Positions 19,984 through 29,380 of a stretch of 64,000 nt of DNA are shown in pieces. The stretch covers positions 310,001 to 374,000 of the forward strand of contig NZ_CADFEJ010000002.1 of the NCBI RefSeq assembly GCF_902833055.1, in the 5' to 3' direction. The notes under the pieces were generated by a model, which did not search any database, was not told the origin of the DNA, and was given only the letters and a program-made list of their open reading frames with translations. A program made the translations under genes and the position numbers. Positions within the stretch are counted from its first letter, which is position 1. Each line of letters begins with the position of its first letter. Origin of the DNA: Burkholderia territorii. Lineage in GTDB: Bacteria; Pseudomonadota; Gammaproteobacteria; Burkholderiales; Burkholderiaceae.

Positions 19984-20628
19984 ATGAGCGCCCCCGACAT
20001 CACCCGGCCCGCCGCCCGACTGCTGCTCGTCGACGATCACCCGCTGGTGCGCGACGGCCTGCGGATGCGGCTCGAGGCGGCCGACCTGTCCGTGGTCGGC
20101 GAAGCCGGCAACGCGGACGAGGCGCTCGCGCTCGCCGCGTCGCTCGAACCCGATCTCGCGCTGATGGATGTCGGCATGAACGGGATGAACGGCATCACGC
20201 TGGCCGGCGTCTTCCACGAGCGCTTTCCCGGGATTCGCGTGCTGATGCTGTCGATGCACGACAACGTCGAATACGTGACGCAGGCGGTGCGCGCCGGCGC
20301 GAGCGGCTATCTGCTGAAGGACTCGCCCGCAAGCGAGATCGTGCGCGCGATCGGCGCGGTGCTCGCCGGGCAGACGTTCTTCAGCGAAGGGCTCGCCGCG
20401 CGGATGATCCAGGCGAGCGCGGCCGCGTCGCCGCTCGACCGCCTGACGCCGCGCGAACGCGACATTCTCGATGCATTGGCGCAAGGGCTGTCGAGCAAGC
20501 AGATCGCGCAGCAGACGGGGCTGTCGGTGCGCACGGTGGAAACGCACCGGCTCAATCTGAAGCGCAAGCTCGAGATCGAAGGGCAGGCGGAGCTGATCAA
20601 GTTCGCGGTCGAGCATCGGCGGCGGTAG
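19984..20628 (+). CDS. NarL/FixJ-family response regulator
   Basis: 214 aa from the ATG at 19984 (GGAG 10 bp upstream; a TTG at 19978 is less likely). The receiver domain has Asp17/Asp18 and phospho-acceptor Asp62 in ALMDVGMNG, and Lys in YLLKDS. The C-terminal LuxR helix-turn-helix is LTPRERDILDALAQGLSSKQ onward. It is the cognate partner of the Cache kinase just upstream; targets are not shown by the sequence. Confidence 0.92.
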   Translation: MSAPDITRPAARLLLVDDHPLVRDGLRMRLEAADLSVVGEAGNADEALALAASLEPDLALMDVGMNGMNGITLAGVFHERFPGIRVLMLSMHDNVEYVTQAVRAGASGYLLKDSPASEIVRAIGAVLAGQTFFSEGLAARMIQASAAASPLDRLTPRERDILDALAQGLSSKQIAQQTGLSVRTVETHRLNLKRKLEIEGQAELIKFAVEHRRR

Positions 20629-20691
20629 CGCCTCCGACACCGGCGTTGCGCCGTTCCGAACCTGTCGCCGCCGGCCCGCGCCCGCAACGAA

Positions 20692-20713
20692 AAGGGCGCC
20701 CGAAGGCGCCCTT
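20692..20713 (-). terminator. Terminator downstream of hpnM
   Basis: Stem AAGGGCGCC-CGAA-GGCGCCCTT; on the minus strand it is followed by a T run (20690-20693 on the complement). It lies 43 bp past the hpnM stop and may serve the convergent regulator gene too. Confidence 0.7.
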
Positions 20714-20755
20714 GATGCATGCCGACCGGCCGAGCAGCCGGCCGGCTGACGGCGA

Positions 20756-21352
20756 TCAGTTCGTCCGCGAGTTGTGCTTCTGCAGATACGCGATCAGGCC
20801 GTCGATGCCGCCCGATGCAAGCTGGCTCTTGAACTGGCCCTGGTAGACCTGGATCAGCCACGCGCCCGACATGTCGATGTCGTAGATTTTCCAGTCGTTG
20901 CCGACCTTGCCGAGGCGATAGCCGACCGACTGGCTGTCGCCCGGCGTCGTGACCGTCGACTGCACCAGCGCATCGGCACCCGACGCGCCGCCGGCCTTGA
21001 ACGAGAACTTCGCGTCCTGGCCGCCGAGCTGCGCGAGCGACGCGGCATAGGTGCGCGTCATCAGCAGCTTGAATTGCTTGTACAGCTCCTGTTGCTGTTG
21101 CGGGCTCGCCTGCTTCCAGGCATCGCCGACCGCGATGCGGGTCGTGCGCTCGAAGTTCGTCGCGGGCAGGAAGCGCTGTTCGACGACTTGCGTGACTTTC
21201 GCCATGTCGCCGCCACGCGCGGCCGGATCGGCCTTCATCGCGTTGACGGTGCCTTCGACCGCATTGCGGACGATGTCGACGGGTGCGCTCTGCGCAAAAG
21301 CGGAAACCGACACGGCGGCGGCGGCGACGAAAGCAAACAGATGACGTTTCAT
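20756..21352 (-). CDS. hpnM: MlaC/HpnM-family periplasmic lipid-binding protein
   Basis: 198 aa with a signal peptide (MKRHLFAFVAAAAVSVSAFA, cut before QSAP). The mature part matches the Tol-Pal-independent toluene-tolerance Ttg2D/MlaC fold: EQRFLPATNFERTTRIAVG, YKQFKLLMTRTYAASL, and VGNDWKIYDIDMSGAWLIQ near the C-terminus. Such proteins carry phospholipids, or in hopanoid loci presumably hopanoids, across the periplasm. It is divergent from the RND exporter HpnN (328-bp gap, no gene seen in 21353-21679), and no MlaFEDB genes accompany it. The HpnM name rests on the hopanoid context; MlaC is the safer family name. Confidence 0.85.
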   Translation of the reverse strand: MKRHLFAFVAAAAVSVSAFAQSAPVDIVRNAVEGTVNAMKADPAARGGDMAKVTQVVEQRFLPATNFERTTRIAVGDAWKQASPQQQQELYKQFKLLMTRTYAASLAQLGGQDAKFSFKAGGASGADALVQSTVTTPGDSQSVGYRLGKVGNDWKIYDIDMSGAWLIQVYQGQFKSQLASGGIDGLIAYLQKHNSRTN

Positions 21353-21679
21353 ACGGATATCGCACTCGATGAGAAAAAACGGCCGGCGGATTGCATCGAT
21401 GGCATCGGCCGGTGGGTCGAAGTATAGCGGCCCGGCGGCCGGCCTGCCGCGCGGTGACCGACTGTTACCTTTGAACCCCTTTTGTCACAGGCCCCGCCGT
21501 GGCGCCATTCCGGCCGGTTATGTAAGTATCCCCATACAAATCGGCGGGCACCGCGCGCCGATTCCTGCGCTGCGGAGCAAATATCCTTCCCGCCCCTTTA
21601 CGCTTCAACGTCGCGACCCACGCCACGCTGCGCCGGTATACTCGTTGCTTTGTCCTTGCCAGCCCCTTCCCACCGCCAC

Positions 21680-24310
21680 ATGGTGACATCTCTCATCGTC
21701 CGACTCGTTGCATGGTCGGTACGCCGCCCCGTCTGGGTCGTCGTGCTGTCGCTCGTCGTCGCCGCCTTCAGCGGCGTCTACGTCGCGCAGCACTTCAAGA
21801 TCAATACGGACATCAGCAAGCTCGTCGACGCGGAACCGCAGTGGGCCGCGCTCAGCCGGGCCGTCGACAAGGCCTTCCCGCAACGCAACGGCACGATCCT
21901 CGCGGTGGTCGAGGCCCCGGCACCCGAATTTGCGACCGCCGCCGCGCATGCGCTCACCGACGCCCTGCGCAAGCAGGCCGACGCCGGCCGCATCGGCCAG
22001 GTCGCCGAACCCGGCGGCGGCCCGTTCTTCGAGCACAACGGGCTGCTGTTCCTGTCGCCGCAGGAAGTGTCGGACACGACGACGCAGCTCGCGAGCGCGC
22101 GGCCGCTCGTCAACGAGCTCGCGAAGAACCCGAGCCTGACCGGGCTCGCGACCACGCTGTCCACCACGCTCGGCCAGCCGCTGCTGACCGGCCAGGTGAA
22201 GCTGCCCGCGATGGCGAAGCTGCTCGCGCGCAGCGCCGCGACGGTCGACGACGTGCTGGCCGGCAAGCCCGCCGCGTTCTCGTGGCGCGGGCTGGTCGAC
22301 AGCGATGCCGCCCGCCAGCCGGCCCGCGCGTTCGTCACGGTGCAGCCGGTCGTCAACTATGGCGCGCTGAAGGCCGGTGCCGCAACGACCGAAGTGATCC
22401 GCGACACGGCGAAGGCGCTCGGCCTCGAGCAACGCTACGGCGCGGTCGTGCGCATGACCGGCGAACAACCGCTCGCCGACGACGAATTCGCATCGGTGGA
22501 AGACGGCGCCGCGCTCAACGGCGCGCTCACGCTCCTCGCCGTGCTCGTGATCCTGTGGCTCGCGCTGCGCTCGAAGCGGATGATCGGCTCGGTGCTCGTC
22601 ACGCTGTTCGTCGGCCTCGTCGTGACCGCGGCGCTCGGCCTCGCGATGGTCGGTTCGCTGAACATGATCTCGGTCGCGTTCATGGTGCTGTTCGTCGGCC
22701 TCGGCGTCGACTTCTCGATCCAGTACGGCGTGAAATACCGGGAGGAACGCTTCCGCGATCCGCGCATCGATCACGCGCTGATCGGCGCCGCGCACTCGAT
22801 GGGCATGCCGCTCGCACTGGCCACCACGGCGGTTGCGGCGAGCTTCTTCTCGTTCATCCCGACGGCCTATCGCGGCGTGTCCGAGCTCGGCCTGATCGCG
22901 GGCGTCGGGATGTTCGTCGCGCTGCTGACCACGCTCACGCTGCTGCCCGCGTTGCTGCGCCTGTTCGCGCCGCCGGGCGAATCGAAGACGCCGGGCTTTC
23001 CGTGGCTCGCGCCGGTCGACGACTTCCTCGATCGCCATCGCAAGCCGATCCTGATCGGCACGCTCGCGGTCGTGATCGGCGCGCTGCCGCTGCTCGCATT
23101 CCTGCACTTCGACTTCAATCCGCTGCACCTGAAGGATCCGAACAGCGAATCGATGGCGACGCTGCTCGCATTGAAGGATTCGCCCGAAGCGGCCGTCAAC
23201 GACGTCACGCTGCTCGCGCCGTCGCTCGCCGAGGCCGACGCCGCCGCGAAGCGCCTCGACGCGCTGCCGGAAGTCGGCCGCACGACGACGCTGTCGACCT
23301 TCGTGCCGGCCGACCAGCCGGCCAAGCGCGCGGCGATCGCCGCGGCCGCGAACGAGCTGCTGCCCGCGCTCACGCAGCCGGCCGCGCCGGCCGCGACCGA
23401 CGCGCAGCGCGTCGCCGCGCTCAAGCGCGTGTCGGACCTGCTGAGCTACGCGGCGGAAGACCACCCGGGGCCCGGTGCGGCCGCCGCGCAACATCTGTCC
23501 GCATCGATCGCGAAGCTCGCCGCCGCCGACAGCGCGACGCGCGATCGCGCCGAGCGCGCATTCTCCGACACGCTGCGCATCGCGCTCGATCAGCTCGCGA
23601 CGCTGCTGCAGCCGCAGGACGTCACGCGCGAATCGCTGCCGCCGCAGCTCGTGCGCGACTGGATCGCGCCGGACGGCCACGCGCTCGTGCAGATTTCGCC
23701 GAAGGTGCCCAAGGGCGTCGACCCGAACGACGACACGATGCTGCGCCGCTTCGCGAAGGCCGTGAAGGCCGCCGAACCAAGCGCGATCGGCGGCCCGATC
23801 TCGATCCTGCATTCGGCCGACACGATCATCAACGCGTTCCTGCACGCTGCGCTGTGGTCGATCCTCTCGATCACGATCCTGCTGTGGATCACGCTGCGCC
23901 GCTTCGGCGACGTGCTGCGCACGCTGGTGCCGCTGCTCGTGTCGGGGCTCGTCACGCTCGAGATGTGCGTCGTGCTCGGCATGTCGCTGAACTTCGCGAA
24001 CATCATCGCGCTGCCGCTGATGCTCGGTGTCGGCGTCGCGTTCAAGGTGTACTTCGTGATGGCGTGGCGCGCGGGCCAGACGGGCCTGCTGCACTCGAGC
24101 CTCACGCACGCGGTGCTGTTCAGCGCTGCGACGACGGCAACCGCCTTCGGCAGCCTGTGGCTGTCGCATCATCCGGGCACGTCGAGCATGGGCAAGCTGC
24201 TTGCGCTGGCGTTGACCTGCACCCTGATCGGCGCCGTGGTGTTTCAGCCCGTCCTGATGGGCAAACCGCGCGTCAAACGCGCCAAAGAACCAATTCCAAG
24301 GAACCAATGA
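21680..24310 (+). CDS. hpnN: HpnN-type RND hopanoid transporter
   Basis: 876 aa from the ATG at 21680. A first helix ([20 protein letters not shown]) is followed by a periplasmic loop of about 240 residues, an RND/MMPL helix bundle ([14 protein letters not shown] ... [16 protein letters not shown]), a second periplasmic loop and a second bundle ending at [14 protein letters not shown]. In alphaproteobacteria HpnN moves hopanoids from the cytoplasmic to the outer membrane. Its stop overlaps the mlaA start (ATGA), so the two are translationally coupled. The longer in-frame start at 21482 would add unlikely sequence and is rejected. Confidence 0.9.
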   Translation: MVTSLIVRLVAWSVRRPVWVVVLSLVVAAFSGVYVAQHFKINTDISKLVDAEPQWAALSRAVDKAFPQRNGTILAVVEAPAPEFATAAAHALTDALRKQADAGRIGQVAEPGGGPFFEHNGLLFLSPQEVSDTTTQLASARPLVNELAKNPSLTGLATTLSTTLGQPLLTGQVKLPAMAKLLARSAATVDDVLAGKPAAFSWRGLVDSDAARQPARAFVTVQPVVNYGALKAGAATTEVIRDTAKALGLEQRYGAVVRMTGEQPLADDEFASVEDGAALNGALTLLAVLVILWLALRSKRMIGSVLVTLFVGLVVTAALGLAMVGSLNMISVAFMVLFVGLGVDFSIQYGVKYREERFRDPRIDHALIGAAHSMGMPLALATTAVAASFFSFIPTAYRGVSELGLIAGVGMFVALLTTLTLLPALLRLFAPPGESKTPGFPWLAPVDDFLDRHRKPILIGTLAVVIGALPLLAFLHFDFNPLHLKDPNSESMATLLALKDSPEAAVNDVTLLAPSLAEADAAAKRLDALPEVGRTTTLSTFVPADQPAKRAAIAAAANELLPALTQPAAPAATDAQRVAALKRVSDLLSYAAEDHPGPGAAAAQHLSASIAKLAAADSATRDRAERAFSDTLRIALDQLATLLQPQDVTRESLPPQLVRDWIAPDGHALVQISPKVPKGVDPNDDTMLRRFAKAVKAAEPSAIGGPISILHSADTIINAFLHAALWSILSITILLWITLRRFGDVLRTLVPLLVSGLVTLEMCVVLGMSLNFANIIALPLMLGVGVAFKVYFVMAWRAGQTGLLHSSLTHAVLFSAATTATAFGSLWLSHHPGTSSMGKLLALALTCTLIGAVVFQPVLMGKPRVKRAKEPIPRNQ

Positions 24311-25311
24311 ACAAGGTGCGAATCATTGCGGCGACCGTCGCTGCCAGCGCGGTGCTGAGCGGCTGCGCGACGGGCCCGAACCGCAATCCCAACGACCCGC
24401 TCGAGCCGATGAACCGGGCGATGTACAAGTTCAACGACACGGTCGACACGAACATCGCCGTGCCGATCGCGAAGGGCTACCAGAAGATCACGCCGACGCC
24501 GATGCGCACCGCGATCAGCAACTTCTTCTCGAACCTCGGCGATCTCGGCAACATGGCCAACAACCTGTTGCAGCTGCGCATCACCGATGCGACGCAGGAT
24601 CTGATGCGCGTGGCGATGAACTCCGTGTTCGGCGTCGCCGGCCTGATCGACATCGCGACACCGGCCGGGCTGCCGAAGCATCATCAGGATTTCGGGCTGA
24701 CGATGGCGCGCTGGGGCGTGCCGTCCGGCCCGTACCTCGTGCTGCCCGTGTTCGGGCCGAGCACGATCCGCGACGGCGTCGGCCGCGCGGTGGACGTCCG
24801 CTTCAACCTGCTCAACTACATCGAGCCGGCCGCCCGCAATCCGATGTACATCGCGCAGTTCATCAGCGCGCGTTCGGACCTGCTCGGCGCGACGGATCTG
24901 CTGAAGCAGGCGGCGCTCGATCCATATTCGTTCGTCCGCGATGCGTATCTGCAGCAGCGCAAGTCGCTGACGTATCGCGGCCAGTCGGCTTCGGCCGCGC
25001 CGCCGAACTACATCGAGCCGGGCGGATCGGGCGCGGTGCCGGCGGGCACGCCGACCGTGCCGGGTCTGCCGAACTACGAGGATCCGGGCGACGCGGGCGG
25101 CGCATCGGGCACGGCGCCGAACAATGCGCCGGCGGCGCCGGGGCTGCCGCAGTACGACGATCCGGGTGCCGACGGTGCGACGCCTGCGAGTGCGCCTGCA
25201 GCGGCGCCGGCCGCTGCGTCGGCCGGAGCGACGACAGCGCCCGCAGCAAACGGCGCACCGATCGCGCCGGCAATGCCGACGGTGCCCGCGAGCGGGCCGG
25301 CCGCGCAGTAA
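24307..25311 (+). CDS. mlaA: MlaA/VacJ outer-membrane lipoprotein with proline/alanine-rich tail
   Basis: 334 aa. The signal peptide ends in the lipobox LSGC (Cys20). The VacJ core (about 30-235) has [32 protein letters not shown] and [18 protein letters not shown]. MlaA removes mislocalised phospholipids from the outer leaflet. The tail (about 236-334) is an unusual Pro/Ala/Gly-rich segment with three related motifs: [18 protein letters not shown] and LPQYDDPGA. It is coupled to hpnN by an ATGA overlap, which suggests that the exporter and the outer-membrane lipoprotein form one lipid-handling unit. A terminator follows at 25334. Confidence 0.92.
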   Translation: MNKVRIIAATVAASAVLSGCATGPNRNPNDPLEPMNRAMYKFNDTVDTNIAVPIAKGYQKITPTPMRTAISNFFSNLGDLGNMANNLLQLRITDATQDLMRVAMNSVFGVAGLIDIATPAGLPKHHQDFGLTMARWGVPSGPYLVLPVFGPSTIRDGVGRAVDVRFNLLNYIEPAARNPMYIAQFISARSDLLGATDLLKQAALDPYSFVRDAYLQQRKSLTYRGQSASAAPPNYIEPGGSGAVPAGTPTVPGLPNYEDPGDAGGASGTAPNNAPAAPGLPQYDDPGADGATPASAPAAAPAAASAGATTAPAANGAPIAPAMPTVPASGPAAQ

Positions 25312-25333
25312 CGCGACATCCACCCGCAAGCCG

Positions 25334-25365
25334 AAGAGCGCTGCATGATGCAGCGCTCTTTTTTT
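25334..25365 (+). terminator. Rho-independent terminator of hpnN-mlaA
   Basis: Inverted repeat AGAGCGCTGCAT-G-ATGCAGCGCTCT followed by a T7 run; it lies 23 bp past mlaA in the convergent gap with hpnG. Confidence 0.88.
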
Positions 25366-25426
25366 GCGCGTCCGCGGAACGAAAAAGAGGAGGGGAGAAG
25401 AGCAGCGGGAAAGCGGCGAGCGCCGC

Positions 25427-26134
25427 TCAGGCGATCCGCATCGCGCCCGCACGCTCGAATGCGTGCCGCGCCTGGATCAGCGTCGTGCGTGCCGCGCGCG
25501 CGTCGCCTGCGACCTGCAGCAGCGGGCCGAGCTGCGACGGCTGCTTCAGCAGCTCGCGCAGGATCGGCAGGATCGCGGTGCTGCCGTCGTCGCGCAAGCC
25601 GGCCGTCGCCGCGCGCGGCAGCGTGCGCCACGCAGGGTCGACGATCGCGCGGCACACCGCGAACGGCACGCCGCGCGACGCCGCGAAGGCCGCGGCGATA
25701 TGCGACTCCATGTCGACGGCGAGCGCGCCCTTCGTGCGATGCAGCGACGTCTTTTCCTGCTCGCTGACCACCGGTGCGCCGACCGCGGCCATCGTGCCGC
25801 GCGTCACGCGTGCCCACACCGGCGTGTCGTGCAGCGCGGCGACGAGCCGCGCGCTCCAGCCCGGATCGGTCTTCACTAGGCCGAACGGCCCGTCGATCGC
25901 GTCCGCGATCACGAGCGCGCCGGGCGCGAGATCGGGCGAGAGCCCGCCCGCCGTACCGAAACTCACGATGCCCGCGCAACCGCGCGCGGTCGCATCCGCC
26001 AGCGCGCGTTCGAGCCGGTCGGCCCGCGCCGCGAACACGGCCTCGACGCCGTGACCGCGCGCGATGCGTGCCTCGAAAGCCATCCCCGTAACGGCGATGA
26101 CGGGCAACGTGCCGTTGTGCTGCACCGTCGTCAC
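25427..26134 (-). CDS. hpnG: HpnG-type nucleoside phosphorylase
   Basis: 235 aa of the MTA/SAH nucleosidase-purine phosphorylase fold: IVSFGTAGGLSPDLAPGALV, ALAVDMESHIAAAFAASRGV and VCRAIVDPAWR. In hopanoid pathways HpnG converts adenosylhopane to ribosyl(phospho)hopane on the way to bacteriohopanetetrol. It is the last gene of hpnD-hpnE-shc-hpnG, 3 bp after the shc stop. HpnH, which makes adenosylhopane, is not in this window. Confidence 0.85.
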   Translation of the reverse strand: MTTVQHNGTLPVIAVTGMAFEARIARGHGVEAVFAARADRLERALADATARGCAGIVSFGTAGGLSPDLAPGALVIADAIDGPFGLVKTDPGWSARLVAALHDTPVWARVTRGTMAAVGAPVVSEQEKTSLHRTKGALAVDMESHIAAAFAASRGVPFAVCRAIVDPAWRTLPRAATAGLRDDGSTAILPILRELLKQPSQLGPLLQVAGDARAARTTLIQARHAFERAGAMRIA

Positions 26135-26137
26135 GCG

Positions 26138-28111
26138 TTACATCCCGACCGTCACGCGCGTCGCGTTGGCGCGCTTCAGGTTGCGATAGCGCGCGAGCGC
26201 CCACAGCGGGAAGAACTTGCGATAACCGTGATAGCGCAGGTAGAACACGCGCGGGAAGCCGGTCGCCGTGAAGCGCGTCTCGTCCCACAGGCCTTCTTCG
26301 TTCTGCTGGGCGATCAGGTATTCGACGCCGCGTGCGACGGCCGGATTGTTCACCTCGCCGGCCGCCATCAGGCCGAGCAGCGCCCAGGCCGTCTGCGACG
26401 CGGTGCTCGGCGCCTGCTCGAAACCGCGATAGTTGAGCTTGTAGCTGTCGCCGTCCTCGCCCCAGCCGCCGTCCTTGTTCTGGATCGACAGCAGCCACTG
26501 CGCGCCGCGCTTCACACGCGGATCGTCCGGCGTCAGGCCGGCCGCGTTCAGCGAGCAGAGGGCCGTCCACGTGCCGTACACGTAGTTCATCCCCCAGCGG
26601 CCGTACCAGCTGCCGTCCGGCTCCTGCTCCTTGAGCATGTAGTCGAGCGCGCGACGGGCCGGCTCGCTGTTCAGCGCACTCTCGCCGAGTTGCGACAGCA
26701 TCGACAGGCAGCGGCCCGAGACGTCCGCGGTCGGCGGATCGAGCAGCGCGCCGTGATCCGAGAACGGAATGTTGTTCAGGTAGTACTGCGTGTTTTCCGG
26801 TTCGAACGCGCCCCAGCCGCCGTCGCTGCTCTGCATGCCCACGACCCATTCGCGCGCGCGCGCCATCGATTCGCGATACGTATCCGTCTGCTTGAGCTTT
26901 TGCGCACGGTCCATCGCCATCACGACCACGGCCGTGTCGTCGACGTCCGGATAGTGCGCGTTTGCATACTGGAACGCCCAGCCGCCCGGCCGCACGTTCG
27001 GGCGGCGCGAGATCCAGTCGCCGCGCACGTCGAGGATCTGCAGCGGGCGCAACCAGTCGAGCCCGCGCAGCGCGGCTTCCTCGGCACGCGCGTCACCGGT
27101 TTCGAGCAGCGCGTGCGCGACCAGCGACGTGTCCCACACCGGCGACAGGCACGGCTGGCAATACGCTTCGTCCTCGTGCACGACGAGCAGCTTCTCGATC
27201 GACTTGCGCGCGATCGCGCGATTCGGATGATCTTCCGCGTAGCCGAGCGCGTCGTACATCATCACCGCGTTGGCCATCGCCGGATAGATCGCGCCAAGGC
27301 CGTCCTCGCCGTTCAGGCGCTCGTCGACGAACGACACGGCCTGACGGATCGCGCGTTCGCGCGTGTAGCTCGGGAACAGGCCGTCGACCGCGCGCAGCGC
27401 GTGGTCGACCACGCGGAAGAACGCGAACCAGCCGGGGCTCTGGTGGCCCTGGCGCGGCAGCAGGCCGGCGTTGACGGGCGGGTCGATGAACAGTTCGTCG
27501 ATGCGCACGCCGCGCGGGTTCTTCGCGATCGGGCGCTTCGCGTTCAGCACGAGGAGCGGCACGATCACGGTGCGCGCCCAGTACGACACCTTCGACAGGT
27601 GGAACGGGAACCACTGCGGCAGCAGCATGATCTCGACCGGCATCATCGGCACCGCGCGCCACGGAATCGCTCCGTACAGCGCGAGCTGGATCCGCGTGAA
27701 TACGTTCGACATCTCGGCGCCGCCCATCGCGTGGATCGCGCGCCGCGCACGCTGCATGTGCTCGGCATTCTCGTCGTCGCCGATCACCTTCAGCGCGAAA
27801 TACGCCTTCACGCTCGCGCTGATGTTCGGCGCGCCGTCGGTAAACAGCGGCCAGCCGCCGTCGGCCTGCTGGATGCGACGCAGATAGCGGCCGATCTTCT
27901 CTTCGAGCTCGAGGTTCGGCGTCTCGCCGAGATAGTGGACGAGCAGCACGTATTCGGCGGGAATCGTCGAATCGGCTTCGAGTTCGTAGACCCAGTGTCC
28001 GTCCGCGTTCTGCGCGGCCAGCAGCGCGTCGGTCGCGCTGGCGACGGCCGCGTCGAGCCCGGCCGGCACGGTGCCGGCGGTCAGGGTAGCCATATCGGTG
28101 AGATCGTTCAT
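26138..28111 (-). CDS. shc: Squalene-hopene cyclase
   Basis: 657 aa from the ATG at 28111 (GAGAGGGACCG upstream). It cyclises squalene to hopene/diplopterol as a monotopic inner-membrane enzyme. The catalytic DxDD motif is present as Asp389-Val-Asp-Asp392 in YPDVDDTAVVVM. Several QW repeats are visible (QQADGGWPLF, QSSDGGWGAF, QEPDGSWYGRWG, QNKDGGWGED, QNEEGLWDE), and the entrance helices (AKRPIAKNP ... GWFAFFRVVDHALR) are in place. It lies in the hpnD-hpnE-shc-hpnG operon with gaps of 3-11 bp. Confidence 0.97.
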   Translation of the reverse strand: MNDLTDMATLTAGTVPAGLDAAVASATDALLAAQNADGHWVYELEADSTIPAEYVLLVHYLGETPNLELEEKIGRYLRRIQQADGGWPLFTDGAPNISASVKAYFALKVIGDDENAEHMQRARRAIHAMGGAEMSNVFTRIQLALYGAIPWRAVPMMPVEIMLLPQWFPFHLSKVSYWARTVIVPLLVLNAKRPIAKNPRGVRIDELFIDPPVNAGLLPRQGHQSPGWFAFFRVVDHALRAVDGLFPSYTRERAIRQAVSFVDERLNGEDGLGAIYPAMANAVMMYDALGYAEDHPNRAIARKSIEKLLVVHEDEAYCQPCLSPVWDTSLVAHALLETGDARAEEAALRGLDWLRPLQILDVRGDWISRRPNVRPGGWAFQYANAHYPDVDDTAVVVMAMDRAQKLKQTDTYRESMARAREWVVGMQSSDGGWGAFEPENTQYYLNNIPFSDHGALLDPPTADVSGRCLSMLSQLGESALNSEPARRALDYMLKEQEPDGSWYGRWGMNYVYGTWTALCSLNAAGLTPDDPRVKRGAQWLLSIQNKDGGWGEDGDSYKLNYRGFEQAPSTASQTAWALLGLMAAGEVNNPAVARGVEYLIAQQNEEGLWDETRFTATGFPRVFYLRYHGYRKFFPLWALARYRNLKRANATRVTVGM

Positions 28112-28122
28112 CGGTCCCTCTC

Positions 28123-29376
28123 TTATTGTGTCTGGAGCACGTCCGCGGCCAGCTGGCCGGAACGGATCGCGCCCTCGATCGTGGCGGGCAAGCCGGTGGC
28201 AATCCAGTCGCCCGCCAGCACGAGATTGGTCCAGCGCGTACGCACGGCCGGACGTTTCATTTCCTGCGACGGCACCGCCGCAAACCCCGCGCGCGGCTCG
28301 ACGACGAGCTGCCACGCGGGAAGGGTTTCCGGGTTCGCGCCGGTCACGCGCGCGACGTCTTCCCAGATGCGCCGCGCGAGCACATCGCGGGGCATGTCGA
28401 GCCAGCGGCCCGCGTCGCGGATCGTTGCCGCGAGCGAACCGCCGCCGGTGCGGACCGCATCGACGACGCCGTTGACGACGGTCGTCTGCAGCGGGCTGCC
28501 GGCCGGTGTGTCGACCGCGAAATACGCGGTCACGATCGCGCTGAACGTGTCGGGCGCGGCGAGATCCGGGACGAGCGGTTGCGCAACCTCCGGCGGCACG
28601 GCCAGCACGACCGCGTCGCCCGGCGCGAGATCGACGCGCTCGCCGCCGATCGCGACCGCGTCGATCGCGTTGCCGTGCGCGCCGAATTCGAACGCATCGA
28701 GCCGCGAGTTCAGGCGGATCTGCGCGCCGCCGTGCTGCAGCATCCGCAGCGCCGGTTCGACGAATGCGCTGCCGAGCCCATGGCGCGCGACGAGCGGGCG
28801 CCACCCGGGGCTGCCCGCGGCGAACGCGCTGCCCAGCACGGTGCGCACGAGCTCGGCGCTCGCGTGGCGCGGTTCGACGTTCAGCACCCCGAGGCAATGC
28901 GGTCGCAGCCAACGATCCCACAGCACGCCGTCGCATCGCATCGTCTGTGCGAGCGAGCGGCCGGTGCGCGCGAACGCGAGCGGCGCCAGCGCGAGATAGT
29001 CGAGCGGCGTGGTACCCGGCGCACGCGACGCGGCATCGAACGGCCACGACGGCCAGCGCCCGTTGCCGAAGCGCAGCGTCCAGCGCTGCTGCGACGCGAC
29101 GTCGACCATCGGATATTCAGGCAGCGCGGGCCCCGCGAGCTGGTCGGCCGCGCCGATCGCACGCAGATAGCGCTGCGTTGCGGACTGCCCGGCGAACACC
29201 TGATGCAGCCCGCTGTCGAGCGTCGTGTTCAGCGTCCCGTCGAACCACGAGCGGCAGCGGCCGCCCGCATGCGCATGCGCGTCGTGCAGCACGATGCGCC
29301 GCCCGCGGCGTTGCAGCTCGACGGCAGCCGACAGGCCCGCGAGTCCTGCACCGATCACGTGGACGGTTCTGGGCAT
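28123..29376 (-). CDS. hpnE: HpnE, FAD-dependent squalene-forming oxidoreductase
   Basis: 417 aa. An N-terminal Rossmann FAD motif (VHVIGAGLAGLSAAVELQRR) and GGRCRSWFDG place it in the amine-oxidase/phytoene-desaturase group. The C-terminal FAD motif is LVLAGDWIATGLPATIEGAI. HpnE reduces hydroxysqualene to squalene in the HpnCDE route. It lies 11 bp upstream of shc and 4 bp after hpnD. Confidence 0.93.
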   Translation of the reverse strand: MPRTVHVIGAGLAGLSAAVELQRRGRRIVLHDAHAHAGGRCRSWFDGTLNTTLDSGLHQVFAGQSATQRYLRAIGAADQLAGPALPEYPMVDVASQQRWTLRFGNGRWPSWPFDAASRAPGTTPLDYLALAPLAFARTGRSLAQTMRCDGVLWDRWLRPHCLGVLNVEPRHASAELVRTVLGSAFAAGSPGWRPLVARHGLGSAFVEPALRMLQHGGAQIRLNSRLDAFEFGAHGNAIDAVAIGGERVDLAPGDAVVLAVPPEVAQPLVPDLAAPDTFSAIVTAYFAVDTPAGSPLQTTVVNGVVDAVRTGGGSLAATIRDAGRWLDMPRDVLARRIWEDVARVTGANPETLPAWQLVVEPRAGFAAVPSQEMKRPAVRTRWTNLVLAGDWIATGLPATIEGAIRSGQLAADVLQTQ

Positions 29377-29380
29377 CGGC

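Noticed and set aside
21482..21679. N-terminal extension of hpnN
   Set aside because: The added 66 residues are unlike RND N-termini, and the ATG at 21680 directly precedes the expected first membrane helix.
28090..28111. Possible iteron (GGTGAG) at the shc start
   Set aside because: Only the GGTGAG half is present, CGGG is absent at the required spacing, and it lies within coding sequence.
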